NCBI RefSeq assembly: GCF_900108855.1
Contig: NZ_FNXY01000001.1
Location: 682,001-746,000 of the forward strand
DNA: 64,000 bases
Direction: 5' to 3'
Source: Dyadobacter koreensis
GTDB taxonomy: Bacteria; Bacteroidota; Bacteroidia; Cytophagales; Spirosomataceae
Below are positions 44,484 through 53,467 of the stretch, in pieces. Positions within the stretch are counted from its first letter, which is position 1, and every line of letters begins with the position of its first letter. The position numbers were made by a program, and so were the translations under genes. A model generated the notes under the pieces. That model was not told where the DNA came from. It made no database searches and saw only the letters and a program-made list of their open reading frames with translations.

Positions 44484-46142
44484 ATGTCATCAAAAACTTT
44501 ACACATTAAAATTATTCTATTGATAATCAGCTCAGTCCATTGTTTTGCGCAGGATTGCCAGCCTTCCTACACTTATACACCGGTCACAACAAATAATAAA
44601 ATTGAGTGGGGAAAGTTTCCTGAATTCACATTACCGTTTAAGATTATTTATAATGGCCCACGCTTTGGTGATACTGAATCCGCTCCTTTGAAACATGGTT
44701 TTAGTCATCTTGCTTTGTTCAGCGGTAATGAAGGAAATACTCTTCCTGCGAAAAACCGGGCGATGTTATGGAATAGTGTCGCCACGATTGCAGAGAATCA
44801 GCCATGGGGTATGGACGCGATCAGAAGTCCCTGGGGAAATGATACGGTAACTTACAAAAGACTTTGGGACCAGTATATCACCAACATGGCCAATACCTTT
44901 AATGATTCATACGGAACGGGAGTGCCAAAAGCGGATGTAATTTGCCTTGACGTAGAAAGAATGCTGACAGAAGACCGTGACATTTTGAGATTAAAGGCTA
45001 ACCCTGTCATTCCTGCAACTTATCGAAATTTATCTGATGCAGACTTTCTTACAACTTACAAAAGAGATATTCGGTGGTGGTATACCGAAGCGATCAATCA
45101 TTTGAAAAGCAAAGGACTAGATCCCTCGACTACTGTAACCAGTTACAGCGATGTTCCTGTAAGAGCTACCTGGCTGAATATTGAAAGTAATAGCTGGCAG
45201 GATTGGACTACCAATCTGGCAAGAACACATTATCTCACTCAGGACAACTCTGGAAAATTTGGCGGCACTTTTTATAATGCAATGAATGGACTAACACCAT
45301 CGCCTTACTATTATTATGGCTATGAAAGTCCGATCGGTAAGGATTATCTAACCTATTTGTTATTCCAAATCGAGGTCAATAAAGCTTGGAGCGACAAGCC
45401 GATCATTCCTTTTGTCTGGATGCGGATTCATGATAGTTTTGATCCGACTGTCCCGCTTATCCAGCCATTTCAAGCGCAGGCAACTGCCATTTTTCCATTC
45501 TTTTCAGGTGCAAAAGGGCTTTGGCTTTGGGAAAACAGCTTCTATGAAACCTCACGTAACGAGAATTATACCACCTACGAACATTTTATCTACGGACTTT
45601 ACCGTCTTTCTGAGTTTAAAGATATGTTCGAAGGAAATTATGAACTTGTAATCCCGACCTCTGCCAGAGATCTTATGACTTCTAAAAGACCGGTATGGCG
45701 CGGCGTTGTCAAAGATGGACATATTCTGGTGGCGGCTCAAAACCCCTATGCCGCGGATAATGCTGAGACTAGTATCACGCTTTCACATCAAAAATGGGTC
45801 AAAACCATTAAACTAAAAGGAAAGGAAGTTTTTCTTTGCAAATTTGATCTTAGCCAGGACAATTCTTCTACGGAGCCTACGATTACCGAAGCATTTTTAT
45901 ATCCAAATCCGGCAGCAACTTCCAGTTCCAAAGTTCGTATGATCGGAATTAACGGTAATACAGAGGTAGAATTCGCGTTGCTTGACAAGAATGGCACGGT
46001 CATTTTAGAACAGACATTTCAATCGCTGGTTGGAGAAACGGACCTGCCGATCGTATTGCCGTCTTTGAGTACGGGATTGTACTTCGCCCGTTTTAAAAGC
46101 AGAAATAAAACCATTACTCAGAAAATAATCATCACCAAATAA
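44484..46142 (+). CDS. T9SS-secreted protein of unknown function
   Basis: A 552-residue protein with an N-terminal signal ([16 protein letters not shown]). The C-terminal type A T9SS sorting domain is clear: [13 protein letters not shown], then [12 protein letters not shown] and the final [11 protein letters not shown]. The body (residues 25-450) is rich in aromatic residues and has a TIM-barrel-like alternation with acidic strand ends ([29 protein letters not shown]). This suggests a glycoside hydrolase-like fold, but I recognise no GH family. The stop overlaps the start of the thioredoxin-domain gene (TAATG), so the two are translationally coupled. Confidence 0.75.
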   Translation: MSSKTLHIKIILLIISSVHCFAQDCQPSYTYTPVTTNNKIEWGKFPEFTLPFKIIYNGPRFGDTESAPLKHGFSHLALFSGNEGNTLPAKNRAMLWNSVATIAENQPWGMDAIRSPWGNDTVTYKRLWDQYITNMANTFNDSYGTGVPKADVICLDVERMLTEDRDILRLKANPVIPATYRNLSDADFLTTYKRDIRWWYTEAINHLKSKGLDPSTTVTSYSDVPVRATWLNIESNSWQDWTTNLARTHYLTQDNSGKFGGTFYNAMNGLTPSPYYYYGYESPIGKDYLTYLLFQIEVNKAWSDKPIIPFVWMRIHDSFDPTVPLIQPFQAQATAIFPFFSGAKGLWLWENSFYETSRNENYTTYEHFIYGLYRLSEFKDMFEGNYELVIPTSARDLMTSKRPVWRGVVKDGHILVAAQNPYAADNAETSITLSHQKWVKTIKLKGKEVFLCKFDLSQDNSSTEPTITEAFLYPNPAATSSSKVRMIGINGNTEVEFALLDKNGTVILEQTFQSLVGETDLPIVLPSLSTGLYFARFKSRNKTITQKIIITK

Positions 46143-48151
46143 TGAACCGTCTTAGTCAGGAAACCAGCCCCTATTTATTGCAGCACGCTAATAACCCAGT
46201 GGATTGGTACCCATGGGGCGATCTGGCGCTGCAAAAGGCCAAAACTGAAAACAAACCGATTCTGGTGAGTATTGGCTATTCTGCCTGTCACTGGTGCCAT
46301 GTTATGGAACGCGAAAGCTTTGAACATGACAACGTGGCGGATATTATGAATGAGTATTTTGTCTGCATTAAAGTGGATCGTGAGGAGCGTCCGGATGTAG
46401 ATGCGGTCTATATGGATTCGCTTCAGGCTATGGGAACACGTGGTGGATGGCCGCTGAATGTTTTTCTTTTACCTGATTCGAAACCTTTCTATGGGGTAAC
46501 ATACCTGCCACCGCAGAATTGGGTGCAGCTTCTGAAAAGTGTCAACAATGCTTTTGTCAATCACTACGATGACCTTGCCAGTTCCGCCGAAGGATTTGTT
46601 GAAAATATGGTCCAGTCTGACATAAAAAAATATGGGCTGACTTCTTCGTCAGATGGTTACACGGTGGAAGCGCTGGACGAAATGTTCGAAAAATTAAAGC
46701 AGAATTTTGATACTGTAAAAGGTGGAATGGACCGCGCTCCAAAATTCCCTATGCCTTCGATTTATAAATTTCTGCTTCGTTATTTCGATATCACACAGAA
46801 CCCGGAAGCGCTGGCACAAATCGAATTGACACTAAACAGAATTGCCCTTGGAGGTATTTACGATCACGTTGGCGGCGGATGGGCAAGATACTCTGTTGAC
46901 GACGAATGGTTTATCCCCCATTTTGAAAAAATGCTTTACGATAATGCACAGCTCTTAGGCATTTTTTCCGAAGGCTACGCGTTGACCCAAAATACACTAT
47001 ATTCAGAAAGGATTCATCAGACAATTTCGTGGCTCGAAAACGAAATGCTGAGCAGTGAAGGCGGCTTTTATTCTGCGCTTGATGCTGACAGCGAAGGAGT
47101 TGAGGGTAAGTTCTATATATGGAAAAAAGCAGAATTGAAAGAAATCCTGGGGGAAGACTTTGAATGGTTTGCTAAATTATACAACATCAGCGCACACGGG
47201 AACTGGGAGGATGGCTACAATCATTTACACCTGACGAATTATGTGGCCCAAACAGCAAAAGCTGCGGGTGTTTACGAGGAGCATTTTGAGGAGAAGTATC
47301 AAAATGCACTAAAAAAATTCTTTGTAGCGCGAGCGTCTCGTATCAGGCCAGGGCTTGATGACAAAATTCTGGCTTCCTGGAATGGCCTGCTGATTAAAGG
47401 TCTGACTACCGCATATCAGGCAACAGGCGACGAAAAAATTCGCCAACTAGCTGTTACAACGGGGCATTTTGTTTCAGAAAAAATGACTCAACACAATAGA
47501 TTATGGCATAGTTATAAAAATGGGAAAGCCAGCATAACAGCATTTCTCGAAGATTATGCTGCTGTTATTGAGGGCTATCTGGGCTTGTATCAGATAACAT
47601 TTGAAGAAAAATGGCTTCGGGAAGCTACCGCACTTTGCGAGTATACAATTACTAATTTTTACGATAGCTCGGAAGGTTATTTCTACTTTACAGACAGTGA
47701 AGCAGAAGCACTTATTGCCAGAAAAAAAGAGCTTTTCGATAATGTGATCCCTGCTTCAAATTCTGTTATGGCGCAGAATCTTTACGTGCTCGGAAAAATG
47801 CTTGACCGATCAGATTTTCTGGATCTTTCTGATCAGATGCTTGCCAAAATGAGCAAGATTATTCTGACTGATGTACAATGGGTGACTAACTGGGGCGCGC
47901 TTTACTGTCAGCGCGTAACGCCAACTGCCGAAGTAATTATCGTCGGGGAAAATGCGGATGATCTGAGAAAAGATTTCGATCGTTTTTTTGTTCCTAACAA
48001 AATTGTGGCAGGTACAAAAACATCATCAAAGCTACCACTACTTGAAAACAGAACTCCGCTAAACGGACAAACGGCAATTTATATCTGCTATGATAAAACC
48101 TGCCAGCTGCCTGTGACCTCGGTTGAAAAAGCACTTGAACAGCTCGCCTGA
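46142..48151 (+). CDS. YyaL/SSP411-family protein with N-terminal thioredoxin domain
   Basis: A 669-residue protein. The N-terminal thioredoxin-like domain carries [18 protein letters not shown] and [11 protein letters not shown], giving Cys49 and Cys52 as CHWC. A long alpha/alpha-barrel follows, with [38 protein letters not shown] and [11 protein letters not shown], as in human SPATA20. There is no signal peptide, so it is cytoplasmic. The family's biochemical role is unknown; redox or sugar-related activity is suggested by its folds. Length and blocks are normal. Confidence 0.92.
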   Translation: MNRLSQETSPYLLQHANNPVDWYPWGDLALQKAKTENKPILVSIGYSACHWCHVMERESFEHDNVADIMNEYFVCIKVDREERPDVDAVYMDSLQAMGTRGGWPLNVFLLPDSKPFYGVTYLPPQNWVQLLKSVNNAFVNHYDDLASSAEGFVENMVQSDIKKYGLTSSSDGYTVEALDEMFEKLKQNFDTVKGGMDRAPKFPMPSIYKFLLRYFDITQNPEALAQIELTLNRIALGGIYDHVGGGWARYSVDDEWFIPHFEKMLYDNAQLLGIFSEGYALTQNTLYSERIHQTISWLENEMLSSEGGFYSALDADSEGVEGKFYIWKKAELKEILGEDFEWFAKLYNISAHGNWEDGYNHLHLTNYVAQTAKAAGVYEEHFEEKYQNALKKFFVARASRIRPGLDDKILASWNGLLIKGLTTAYQATGDEKIRQLAVTTGHFVSEKMTQHNRLWHSYKNGKASITAFLEDYAAVIEGYLGLYQITFEEKWLREATALCEYTITNFYDSSEGYFYFTDSEAEALIARKKELFDNVIPASNSVMAQNLYVLGKMLDRSDFLDLSDQMLAKMSKIILTDVQWVTNWGALYCQRVTPTAEVIIVGENADDLRKDFDRFFVPNKIVAGTKTSSKLPLLENRTPLNGQTAIYICYDKTCQLPVTSVEKALEQLA

Positions 48152-48167
48152 TCTTTTGATGACGCCC

Positions 48168-48204
48168 AAAAGAGGCAGCTGAATTGGAATCAGCTGCCTC
48201 TTTT
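48168..48204. terminator. Bidirectional terminator
   Basis: AAAAGAGGCAGCTGA and its exact complement form a 15-bp stem with a 7-base loop. It lies between the convergent YyaL and DinB genes. Confidence 0.92.
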
Positions 48205-48207
48205 CAA

Positions 48208-48729
48208 TTATTTTAAGAGTGGAAAATAACGTTCCTGAATAATATTCATGTGATGAATGGCATGACCGATGATTACAAAACCAAGCGCCAGAGCAGAAAT
48301 TTCACTTTTGTAAGCAATGCCACTTCTAAGAATCATCTCGTTATCCATATTTTTGAACAAAAGCTCAGTCGATTTTCTAACAAAGGAGAATTCTTCCATC
48401 AGATCGGCCACAGTACGTTCATTCGCCATGGTGTTCGCTGCCAGGAGCTCTTCTTCGTAACCTGGAAGAACGGTGTTATCGTTGCGCGAAAAACGAAGTG
48501 CGCGATAACTCATGATTCTCTCGTTGTCGATCACATGTTGTAAAATGTCCTTAACTGTCCACTTTGCAGGCGCGTATGCCTGATCGCCTAATGCCGTTAA
48601 TTTATCAGTTGCTTCATAAATCTTCTCCGGAGAATATTTGCTGAATGCCTCGGCGATATCTATGTCTTCAACCAGATTTATATACCGGTCAAAAAACGCC
48701 GGCATTGGCTCAATGTTTGATTTCTTCAT
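48208..48729 (-). CDS. DinB-family protein
   Basis: A 173-residue four-helix protein of the DinB/YfiT superfamily. The expected metal-binding histidines are seen in WTVKDILQHVIDNERIM and IIGHAIHHMNIIQERYF. No export signal is present. Related proteins act as thiol-dependent transferases or hydrolases in the cytoplasm. The substrate here is unknown. It is transcribed alone from the minus strand, sharing a terminator with the convergent gene. Confidence 0.88.
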   Translation of the reverse strand: MKKSNIEPMPAFFDRYINLVEDIDIAEAFSKYSPEKIYEATDKLTALGDQAYAPAKWTVKDILQHVIDNERIMSYRALRFSRNDNTVLPGYEEELLAANTMANERTVADLMEEFSFVRKSTELLFKNMDNEMILRSGIAYKSEISALALGFVIIGHAIHHMNIIQERYFPLLK

Positions 48730-48786
48730 TAATTTGGGCTTTTTTACTTCAATATTAAAAACAAAAAACCATAAGTGCGGTGAGAT

Positions 48787-49311
48787 TTATTTAGTTTTAA
48801 AAACAACCCGGATATAATTAAAATCTGATCTTTGCGTCTTGCCCTGTATTTCTCCCTCGATATATGCATGCAGCATATTGTTTTTCGGAATTGTATACAC
48901 GATCCTTTTTGGAAAATCGTGCTGCAAATTTTCAAAAATATAGTCACTACCGGTAACTTTTTTCAAATAAAATAAAGTTTCCTCTCCGTTGTTCTGGCCG
49001 TCTACGCGGACAGCATAAACAATCCTGAGATTTTCTTCTTGAGCCAGCCTTACCCTTTCCAGCACAATGGTATCACCTGAAACGATTTTAAAGCTTTTTC
49101 CTGCAAGCAAATTACTTCCTGCTTTGTCCCAGGATTCAAATAAAGTGCCGTTCTTTTTTTCAGTCTTCCAGACACCCAGCAAGTTATGCAGTTGCCGAAA
49201 ATCCATTTTTGAAAATGATGATCCCTGAGCTTGGGTTTGATACGCACAAGAAAACAAGATCAGCAGTGCCAGACAAAGCCGTGCGAAAATTGGTTTAATA
49301 ATTAAAATCAT
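48787..49311 (-). CDS. DUF6265 family exported protein
   Basis: A 174-residue protein with an N-terminal signal (LALLILFSCAYQTQAQG; a Cys in the segment makes a lipoprotein possible). The mature part has the DUF6265-like pattern LLGVWKTEKKNGTLFESW, GKSFKIVSGD, IFENLQHDFPKRIVYTI and AYIEGEIQGK, a small beta-barrel. It is probably periplasmic. The role is unknown. It lies 57 bases upstream of the DinB gene on the same strand. Confidence 0.72.
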   Translation of the reverse strand: MILIIKPIFARLCLALLILFSCAYQTQAQGSSFSKMDFRQLHNLLGVWKTEKKNGTLFESWDKAGSNLLAGKSFKIVSGDTIVLERVRLAQEENLRIVYAVRVDGQNNGEETLFYLKKVTGSDYIFENLQHDFPKRIVYTIPKNNMLHAYIEGEIQGKTQRSDFNYIRVVFKTK

Positions 49312-49404
49312 AAAAATTATCCATTTTTAACTTTAATTTATGTGAACTGATTCTATTAAAATAGTGAATTATTTAATACATTTGGTCTATATTTTCCCTG
49401 ACAC

Positions 49405-49965
49405 TTGAAAAAAATTGCTGTTATCGGCTTATTGATGCTATTGCTCTACAACATGTTTGGGCTTGCTACGGCTATTCTGCTGTTCGATGATCAGTATAAG
49501 ACATCATCTGCAAGTACTTCATCGGATCAGTTTGACATTTTGAAAGTGTATATGCCATCTCTTCCTTATTCTTCCGACTGGGAAAATCATGATGGTTTTG
49601 AAGGTCTTATTAAAGCTAACGGACAGTTTTACAATGCGACGCATGTGAAACATGCGAACGACACTTTGTATGTAACAGTAAAGTCAAATCAGGCAGCACG
49701 CGATCATTTCTTTGAATTGGCAAACAAAATGCAGTCTATGGCTGACCAAGCTGCACAAACTCCTGAAAATTCCAGAGAAAAAGCAATAAAAGTCCTTGAT
49801 AATTTTCTTAAAAATTATTTACAAAACAAGCCGCTGTATAACTTGTTTCAACAAGCGGTAACAAACGAACAGGGTCTGGCAATTTTCCCTTCAAAACAGA
49901 TCTCACTTGTGTTTTGGATAACACAACTTCAAACACCCCCACCCGAAACAGCTGCTTTTTCTTAA
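49405..49965 (+). CDS. Unrecognised membrane-anchored or exported protein
   Basis: A TTG start gives MKKIAVIGLLMLLLYNMFGLATAILLF, a long N-terminal hydrophobic segment that may be an anchor. The remaining 155 residues are soluble and contain a helical stretch (AARDHFFELANKMQSMADQAA). A TACATTTG box at 49377-49384 could be its promoter -7 element. No family is recognised. It precedes a barrel protein and a PAP2-like lipoprotein in the same orientation and may act with them. Confidence 0.65.
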   Translation: MKKIAVIGLLMLLLYNMFGLATAILLFDDQYKTSSASTSSDQFDILKVYMPSLPYSSDWENHDGFEGLIKANGQFYNATHVKHANDTLYVTVKSNQAARDHFFELANKMQSMADQAAQTPENSREKAIKVLDNFLKNYLQNKPLYNLFQQAVTNEQGLAIFPSKQISLVFWITQLQTPPPETAAFS

Positions 49966-50088
49966 AATTTTTCGTTAAGAGAAAATTCTATGTACACCCT
50001 TCGACACATAGTCGTTGGCTATTCTTCTGTATTTAATGACCTCCATTTGCACGTCCGCAGACCGACTGCGAAATTAATTGACCTATAT

Positions 50089-51012
50089 ATGCTTAAAAAT
50101 ATACAAACAAAAATGCGCCTGCTGACGCTATTGATTACTTTGTCATTGCTAGGAAATTCTGTTTACGCGCAGATGCCAAATGACGCGATTTATATGAATA
50201 AAGGTACTGCGTGCCTTGCTTTGTCTTATAACCATTCGGCCTGGGACAAATATTGGGAAGGGACTACAAAAAGAGATAACCTTAACATTGGCACACAAAC
50301 AACACAAACTGCGATGGCCATGCTGGCTGTGGGTGTGACCAAAAACCTGAACGTGATTGTGGGTCTTCCTTACATCTGGACGGAAGCAAGTGCGGGAAAT
50401 CTGAAATGGCATAAAGGCTTTCAGGATGTTTCCGGCTGGGTAAAATATCGGTTTTTCAATCAGGGGGGACTTTCATTGAACGCGGTAGCCGGTGCTTCAT
50501 TGCCAGTCACAAATTATGTTCCTGACTTCATGCCAATGTCTATCGGACTTCAATGTAAAACTGCCACTGGGAGGCTGGTGATACGTTACAAACACAAAAC
50601 CGGGATTTACGCCACAGCATTTGGTAGCTACATTTTAAGAAGCAAGATCAAGATCGACCGTGATTCCTATCTTATGGGCGAAACGCTTTACAATACCAAT
50701 GAAGTAAGTGTTCCAAATGCCTACGATTTTTCTGGCCGTTTAGGGTACACAAATAAATATCTTCAGACCGAAGTATTTGCTGAATATGGTGCATGTACGG
50801 ACGGAGATAATATTCGCCGCAATGCAATGCCATTTCCCACCAATAATATGAAATCAACGTCTGTTGGATTTTACGGCAAATTTCAACCAAAAAATCTTGG
50901 CTTCAACGTCCGGATAGCGCGCGTGGTCGATGGTGAAAATGTTGGCCAGGCTATGACCTACCAGGCTGGTATATTATACCAGTTCGCATATTTGAAATCG
51001 GCAAAAAAATAA
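50089..51012 (+). CDS. Predicted outer-membrane transporter-like barrel
   Basis: The start is set at MLKNIQTKMRLLTLLITLSLLG (or the second Met 24 bases later), giving a signal peptide ending VYAQ; the longer frame adds 33 implausible residues. The mature protein is a barrel with repeating strands (FQDVSGWVKYRFFN, GRLVIRYKHKTGIYATAFGSY, TSVGFYGKFQP) and an aromatic-ending last strand (YQAGILYQFAYL). It resembles MetA/phenol-degradation-type outer-membrane proteins. The solute is unknown. The PAP2-like gene starts 22 bases downstream. Confidence 0.7.
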   Translation: MLKNIQTKMRLLTLLITLSLLGNSVYAQMPNDAIYMNKGTACLALSYNHSAWDKYWEGTTKRDNLNIGTQTTQTAMAMLAVGVTKNLNVIVGLPYIWTEASAGNLKWHKGFQDVSGWVKYRFFNQGGLSLNAVAGASLPVTNYVPDFMPMSIGLQCKTATGRLVIRYKHKTGIYATAFGSYILRSKIKIDRDSYLMGETLYNTNEVSVPNAYDFSGRLGYTNKYLQTEVFAEYGACTDGDNIRRNAMPFPTNNMKSTSVGFYGKFQPKNLGFNVRIARVVDGENVGQAMTYQAGILYQFAYLKSAKK

Positions 51013-51034
51013 TTCTAGTTATTACAGAAATTCT

Positions 51035-52603
51035 ATGAACAACTATATAAAATCAACACAGGTACTGTCGGGAGCACGCTCACTAACGGGAAGTCTTATA
51101 CTTGCCATTACACTTTTCTCCTGCAGTAAATCGGTCAATGAGCCAGCGGCTGCAATTAGCACCCCCTCCACCATTGACGCAAATGCAGGAAACTGGAAAA
51201 CCATCGTTTTAGCATCTTCCAGCGAAGTTTTGGTTGCAGAACCAAAATCTGAAACCTCTGCTGAATACGTAGCGGAACTGAAAAAACTTAAAGAAACAAC
51301 CGCTTCTGTAACCTCGGGACAGCGTGAAATAATCAACTATTGGGGTGCTGGTGCTTCTTTCCGTTGGAATGAAATCGCTCGAGAACTTGCCGCACGTTAT
51401 AATAATCCGCCAGCACCGAATGCTGAGGGAAAATACCCCGTCCCGGATGCAGCGAATCCACTGGCAGATCCAAAATTTCCTTTTGCCAATCCACCCTATA
51501 CAGCCAGAGCTCTTGCTTATCTCAGTGTTGCGCAGTATGACGCACTTGTAGCTGCCTGGAATTACAAATTTAAATTCAATCGTAAAGCTCCTTCCAAAAC
51601 CGACGCATCAATCAAGGCAGTTCTTCCGGTTTCTGATCTTCCAACTTACCCTTCGGAAGATGCCGTGGTGGCAGCTGCCTCTTTTGAGATTTTGAAAGCG
51701 ATGTTTCCGGGCGAAGTGCCTTTTCTGGAAGAAAAATTGGCTGAACATAAAAACAGCCGTCTTTGGGCCGGTATGAACGTAGAAAGTGATATCTCAGCAG
51801 GCGATGCTCTGGGTAAAGCTGTTGGACAAAAAATTATGGCTAGGGCCAAAGCGGATGGTATGGGTGCTGCCAATAATCAGGCAAAGACACAGGAAATGAT
51901 CGCTAATGCAGTGAAATTAGGAATTGTCCAAACCTGGCAAAGTCAGGAATTCCCTGCCCGCCCGCCAATGCTTCCAACTTATGGTTTCGTCCAGCCATGG
52001 AATTTTAACGCCGCAACTGTCGTTGCCCTGCGTCCAAAAGCGCCTCCTGTGATCGATGGTCCTGAGTTTAAAGAAAACATGGACGAATTACTTACAATCG
52101 CTAAGAAACAAACGCGCGAACAAGCCCGTATAGCTAATTACTGGGCGGATGGCGTCGGAAGTTACACTCCTCCGGGACACTGGCACCGGAAGGCCGCAGC
52201 GTTAGCCCATGAAAATAATTTCAGCGAAGTCCGCACGGCCAGAACTTTTGCACTGGTTGGAACCGCGATGCAGGATGCCGGCGTGGCATGTTGGGATGCG
52301 AAATACTACTATTATTATCCACGTCCCAATCAGATGAACCATGCGGTAAAAACTTCGGTCGGTCTTCCAAACTTCCCGTCTTACACATCAGGTCACTCGA
52401 TGTTCTCGGGCGCTGCGGCGGAAGTTCTTTCCTATATTTTTCCAAAAGAAAAAGAACAGCTGGAAGCGATGGCAGTTGAAGCATCTGTATCAAGAATTTA
52501 CGGGCTTATTCACTACCGGTTTGATTGCGAAGAAGGTTTGGCCACGGGCCACAAAGTTGGCAATTATGCCGTTCAACGTGCAAAAACGGATGGTGCCGAA
52601 TAG
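51035..52603 (+). CDS. PAP2/vanadium-haloperoxidase-like lipoprotein
   Basis: A 522-residue protein with a lipoprotein signal (LAITLFSCSKSVN). The C-terminal third has the acid phosphatase/vanadium haloperoxidase core: YYYYPRPNQMNHA, then FPSYTSGHSMFSGAAAEVL with the P-S-x-SGH block, then SRIYGLIHYRFDCEEGLATG with the catalytic His. The N-terminal part is a helical bundle typical of this class. It could be an envelope phosphatase or a vanadium-dependent peroxidase; sequence alone cannot decide. It is the last gene of the group before a terminator. Confidence 0.85.
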   Translation: MNNYIKSTQVLSGARSLTGSLILAITLFSCSKSVNEPAAAISTPSTIDANAGNWKTIVLASSSEVLVAEPKSETSAEYVAELKKLKETTASVTSGQREIINYWGAGASFRWNEIARELAARYNNPPAPNAEGKYPVPDAANPLADPKFPFANPPYTARALAYLSVAQYDALVAAWNYKFKFNRKAPSKTDASIKAVLPVSDLPTYPSEDAVVAAASFEILKAMFPGEVPFLEEKLAEHKNSRLWAGMNVESDISAGDALGKAVGQKIMARAKADGMGAANNQAKTQEMIANAVKLGIVQTWQSQEFPARPPMLPTYGFVQPWNFNAATVVALRPKAPPVIDGPEFKENMDELLTIAKKQTREQARIANYWADGVGSYTPPGHWHRKAAALAHENNFSEVRTARTFALVGTAMQDAGVACWDAKYYYYYPRPNQMNHAVKTSVGLPNFPSYTSGHSMFSGAAAEVLSYIFPKEKEQLEAMAVEASVSRIYGLIHYRFDCEEGLATGHKVGNYAVQRAKTDGAE

Positions 52604-52628
52604 ATAGTAACAATTTTAAGTACAGCAG

Positions 52629-52670
52629 AAAAAACTGTCGGAACACTTATCAGGTTTCGGCAGTTTTTTT
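52629..52670 (+). terminator. Terminator of the PAP2-like gene
   Basis: AAAAAACTGTCG and CGGCAGTTTTTT pair with one mismatch, followed by T. It lies 25 bases past the stop. Confidence 0.75.
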
Positions 52671-52746
52671 ATGTGAAGATTTTTTACGACAAGCATAGGG
52701 GGCCTTGAATTCTGGATTGTCACAGAATCAAAAAAACATCAAGGTC

Positions 52747-53388
52747 ATGAAAAAACAATTAACCAGATTTACGCTGTTGGCAATCCTGTTAACCACTTCA
52801 AGTGTTTTTGCGCAGGAAGTTCAAACCGTTTTTAAAGGAAACGGAATCAGAAGGTCGGGCGGATATGCCGCCATTTCAAATAAATTTACAACTATAAATG
52901 GCGACTTTGCCAACATGCCCGAACTTTATGGCGGATGGTTTGTGAATAGTAAGTTTTTAATTGGAGCAAGCCTAGCCGCTACGACTAACTATATACCCGC
53001 TCCGTATTCGCTTAATCAATCTTTGAATCAAAAAATGACGTATCAATATGGTCAGTTCGGGCTTATGACGGAGTATGTTTTTGCGTCCAACAAAACCGTC
53101 CATTTAGTGGCCAACATGACTACCGGCGCAGGCTTCACTTTACGCTATGACCGAAAAGACTGGGATGATTTTGATGACTGGGACAACTGGGATGATGACG
53201 ATCATAACCCAAACTTTTTCTTCGTTATGGAGCCGGGAATACAGCTGGAAGTTAATCTTCTCAAATGGATGCGTTTTGCACCCGGCGTTTCCTATCGTAA
53301 AACATTTGGCGCAAAAGGAGATGGGTTATCTGATTCGGATCTCAGTAATGTTTCCTACAATCTGACATTAAAATTCGGAAGATTTTAA
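52747..53388 (+). CDS. Outer-membrane protein with an Asp/Trp-rich loop
   Basis: The start MKKQLTRFTLLAILLTTSSVFAQ was chosen over a frame extension of 14 residues. The mature part looks like a small barrel (FLIGASLAATTNY, VHLVANMTTGAGFTLRY, FFFVMEPGIQLEV, MRFAPGVSYRKTF) and ends in NLTLKFGRF, an aromatic C-terminal strand. A loop around residues 138-155 is almost all Asp and Trp (WDDFDDWDNWDDDD), which could bind calcium or another cation. No family is recognised. It has its own terminator. Confidence 0.7.
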   Translation: MKKQLTRFTLLAILLTTSSVFAQEVQTVFKGNGIRRSGGYAAISNKFTTINGDFANMPELYGGWFVNSKFLIGASLAATTNYIPAPYSLNQSLNQKMTYQYGQFGLMTEYVFASNKTVHLVANMTTGAGFTLRYDRKDWDDFDDWDNWDDDDHNPNFFFVMEPGIQLEVNLLKWMRFAPGVSYRKTFGAKGDGLSDSDLSNVSYNLTLKFGRF

Positions 53389-53413
53389 GAATATATCCAC
53401 ACTGAAAAAGCGA

Positions 53414-53451
53414 AGTCAGCGAAGCGCACAATGATGCTTCGCTGACTTTTT
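53414..53451. terminator. Terminator between convergent genes
   Basis: AGTCAGCGAAGC and GCTTCGCTGACT form a perfect 12-bp stem with a 10-base loop, followed by TTTT. It lies between the barrel gene and the molybdoenzyme gene. Confidence 0.9.
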
Positions 53452-53467
53452 GTTATCGTTTTTAATA

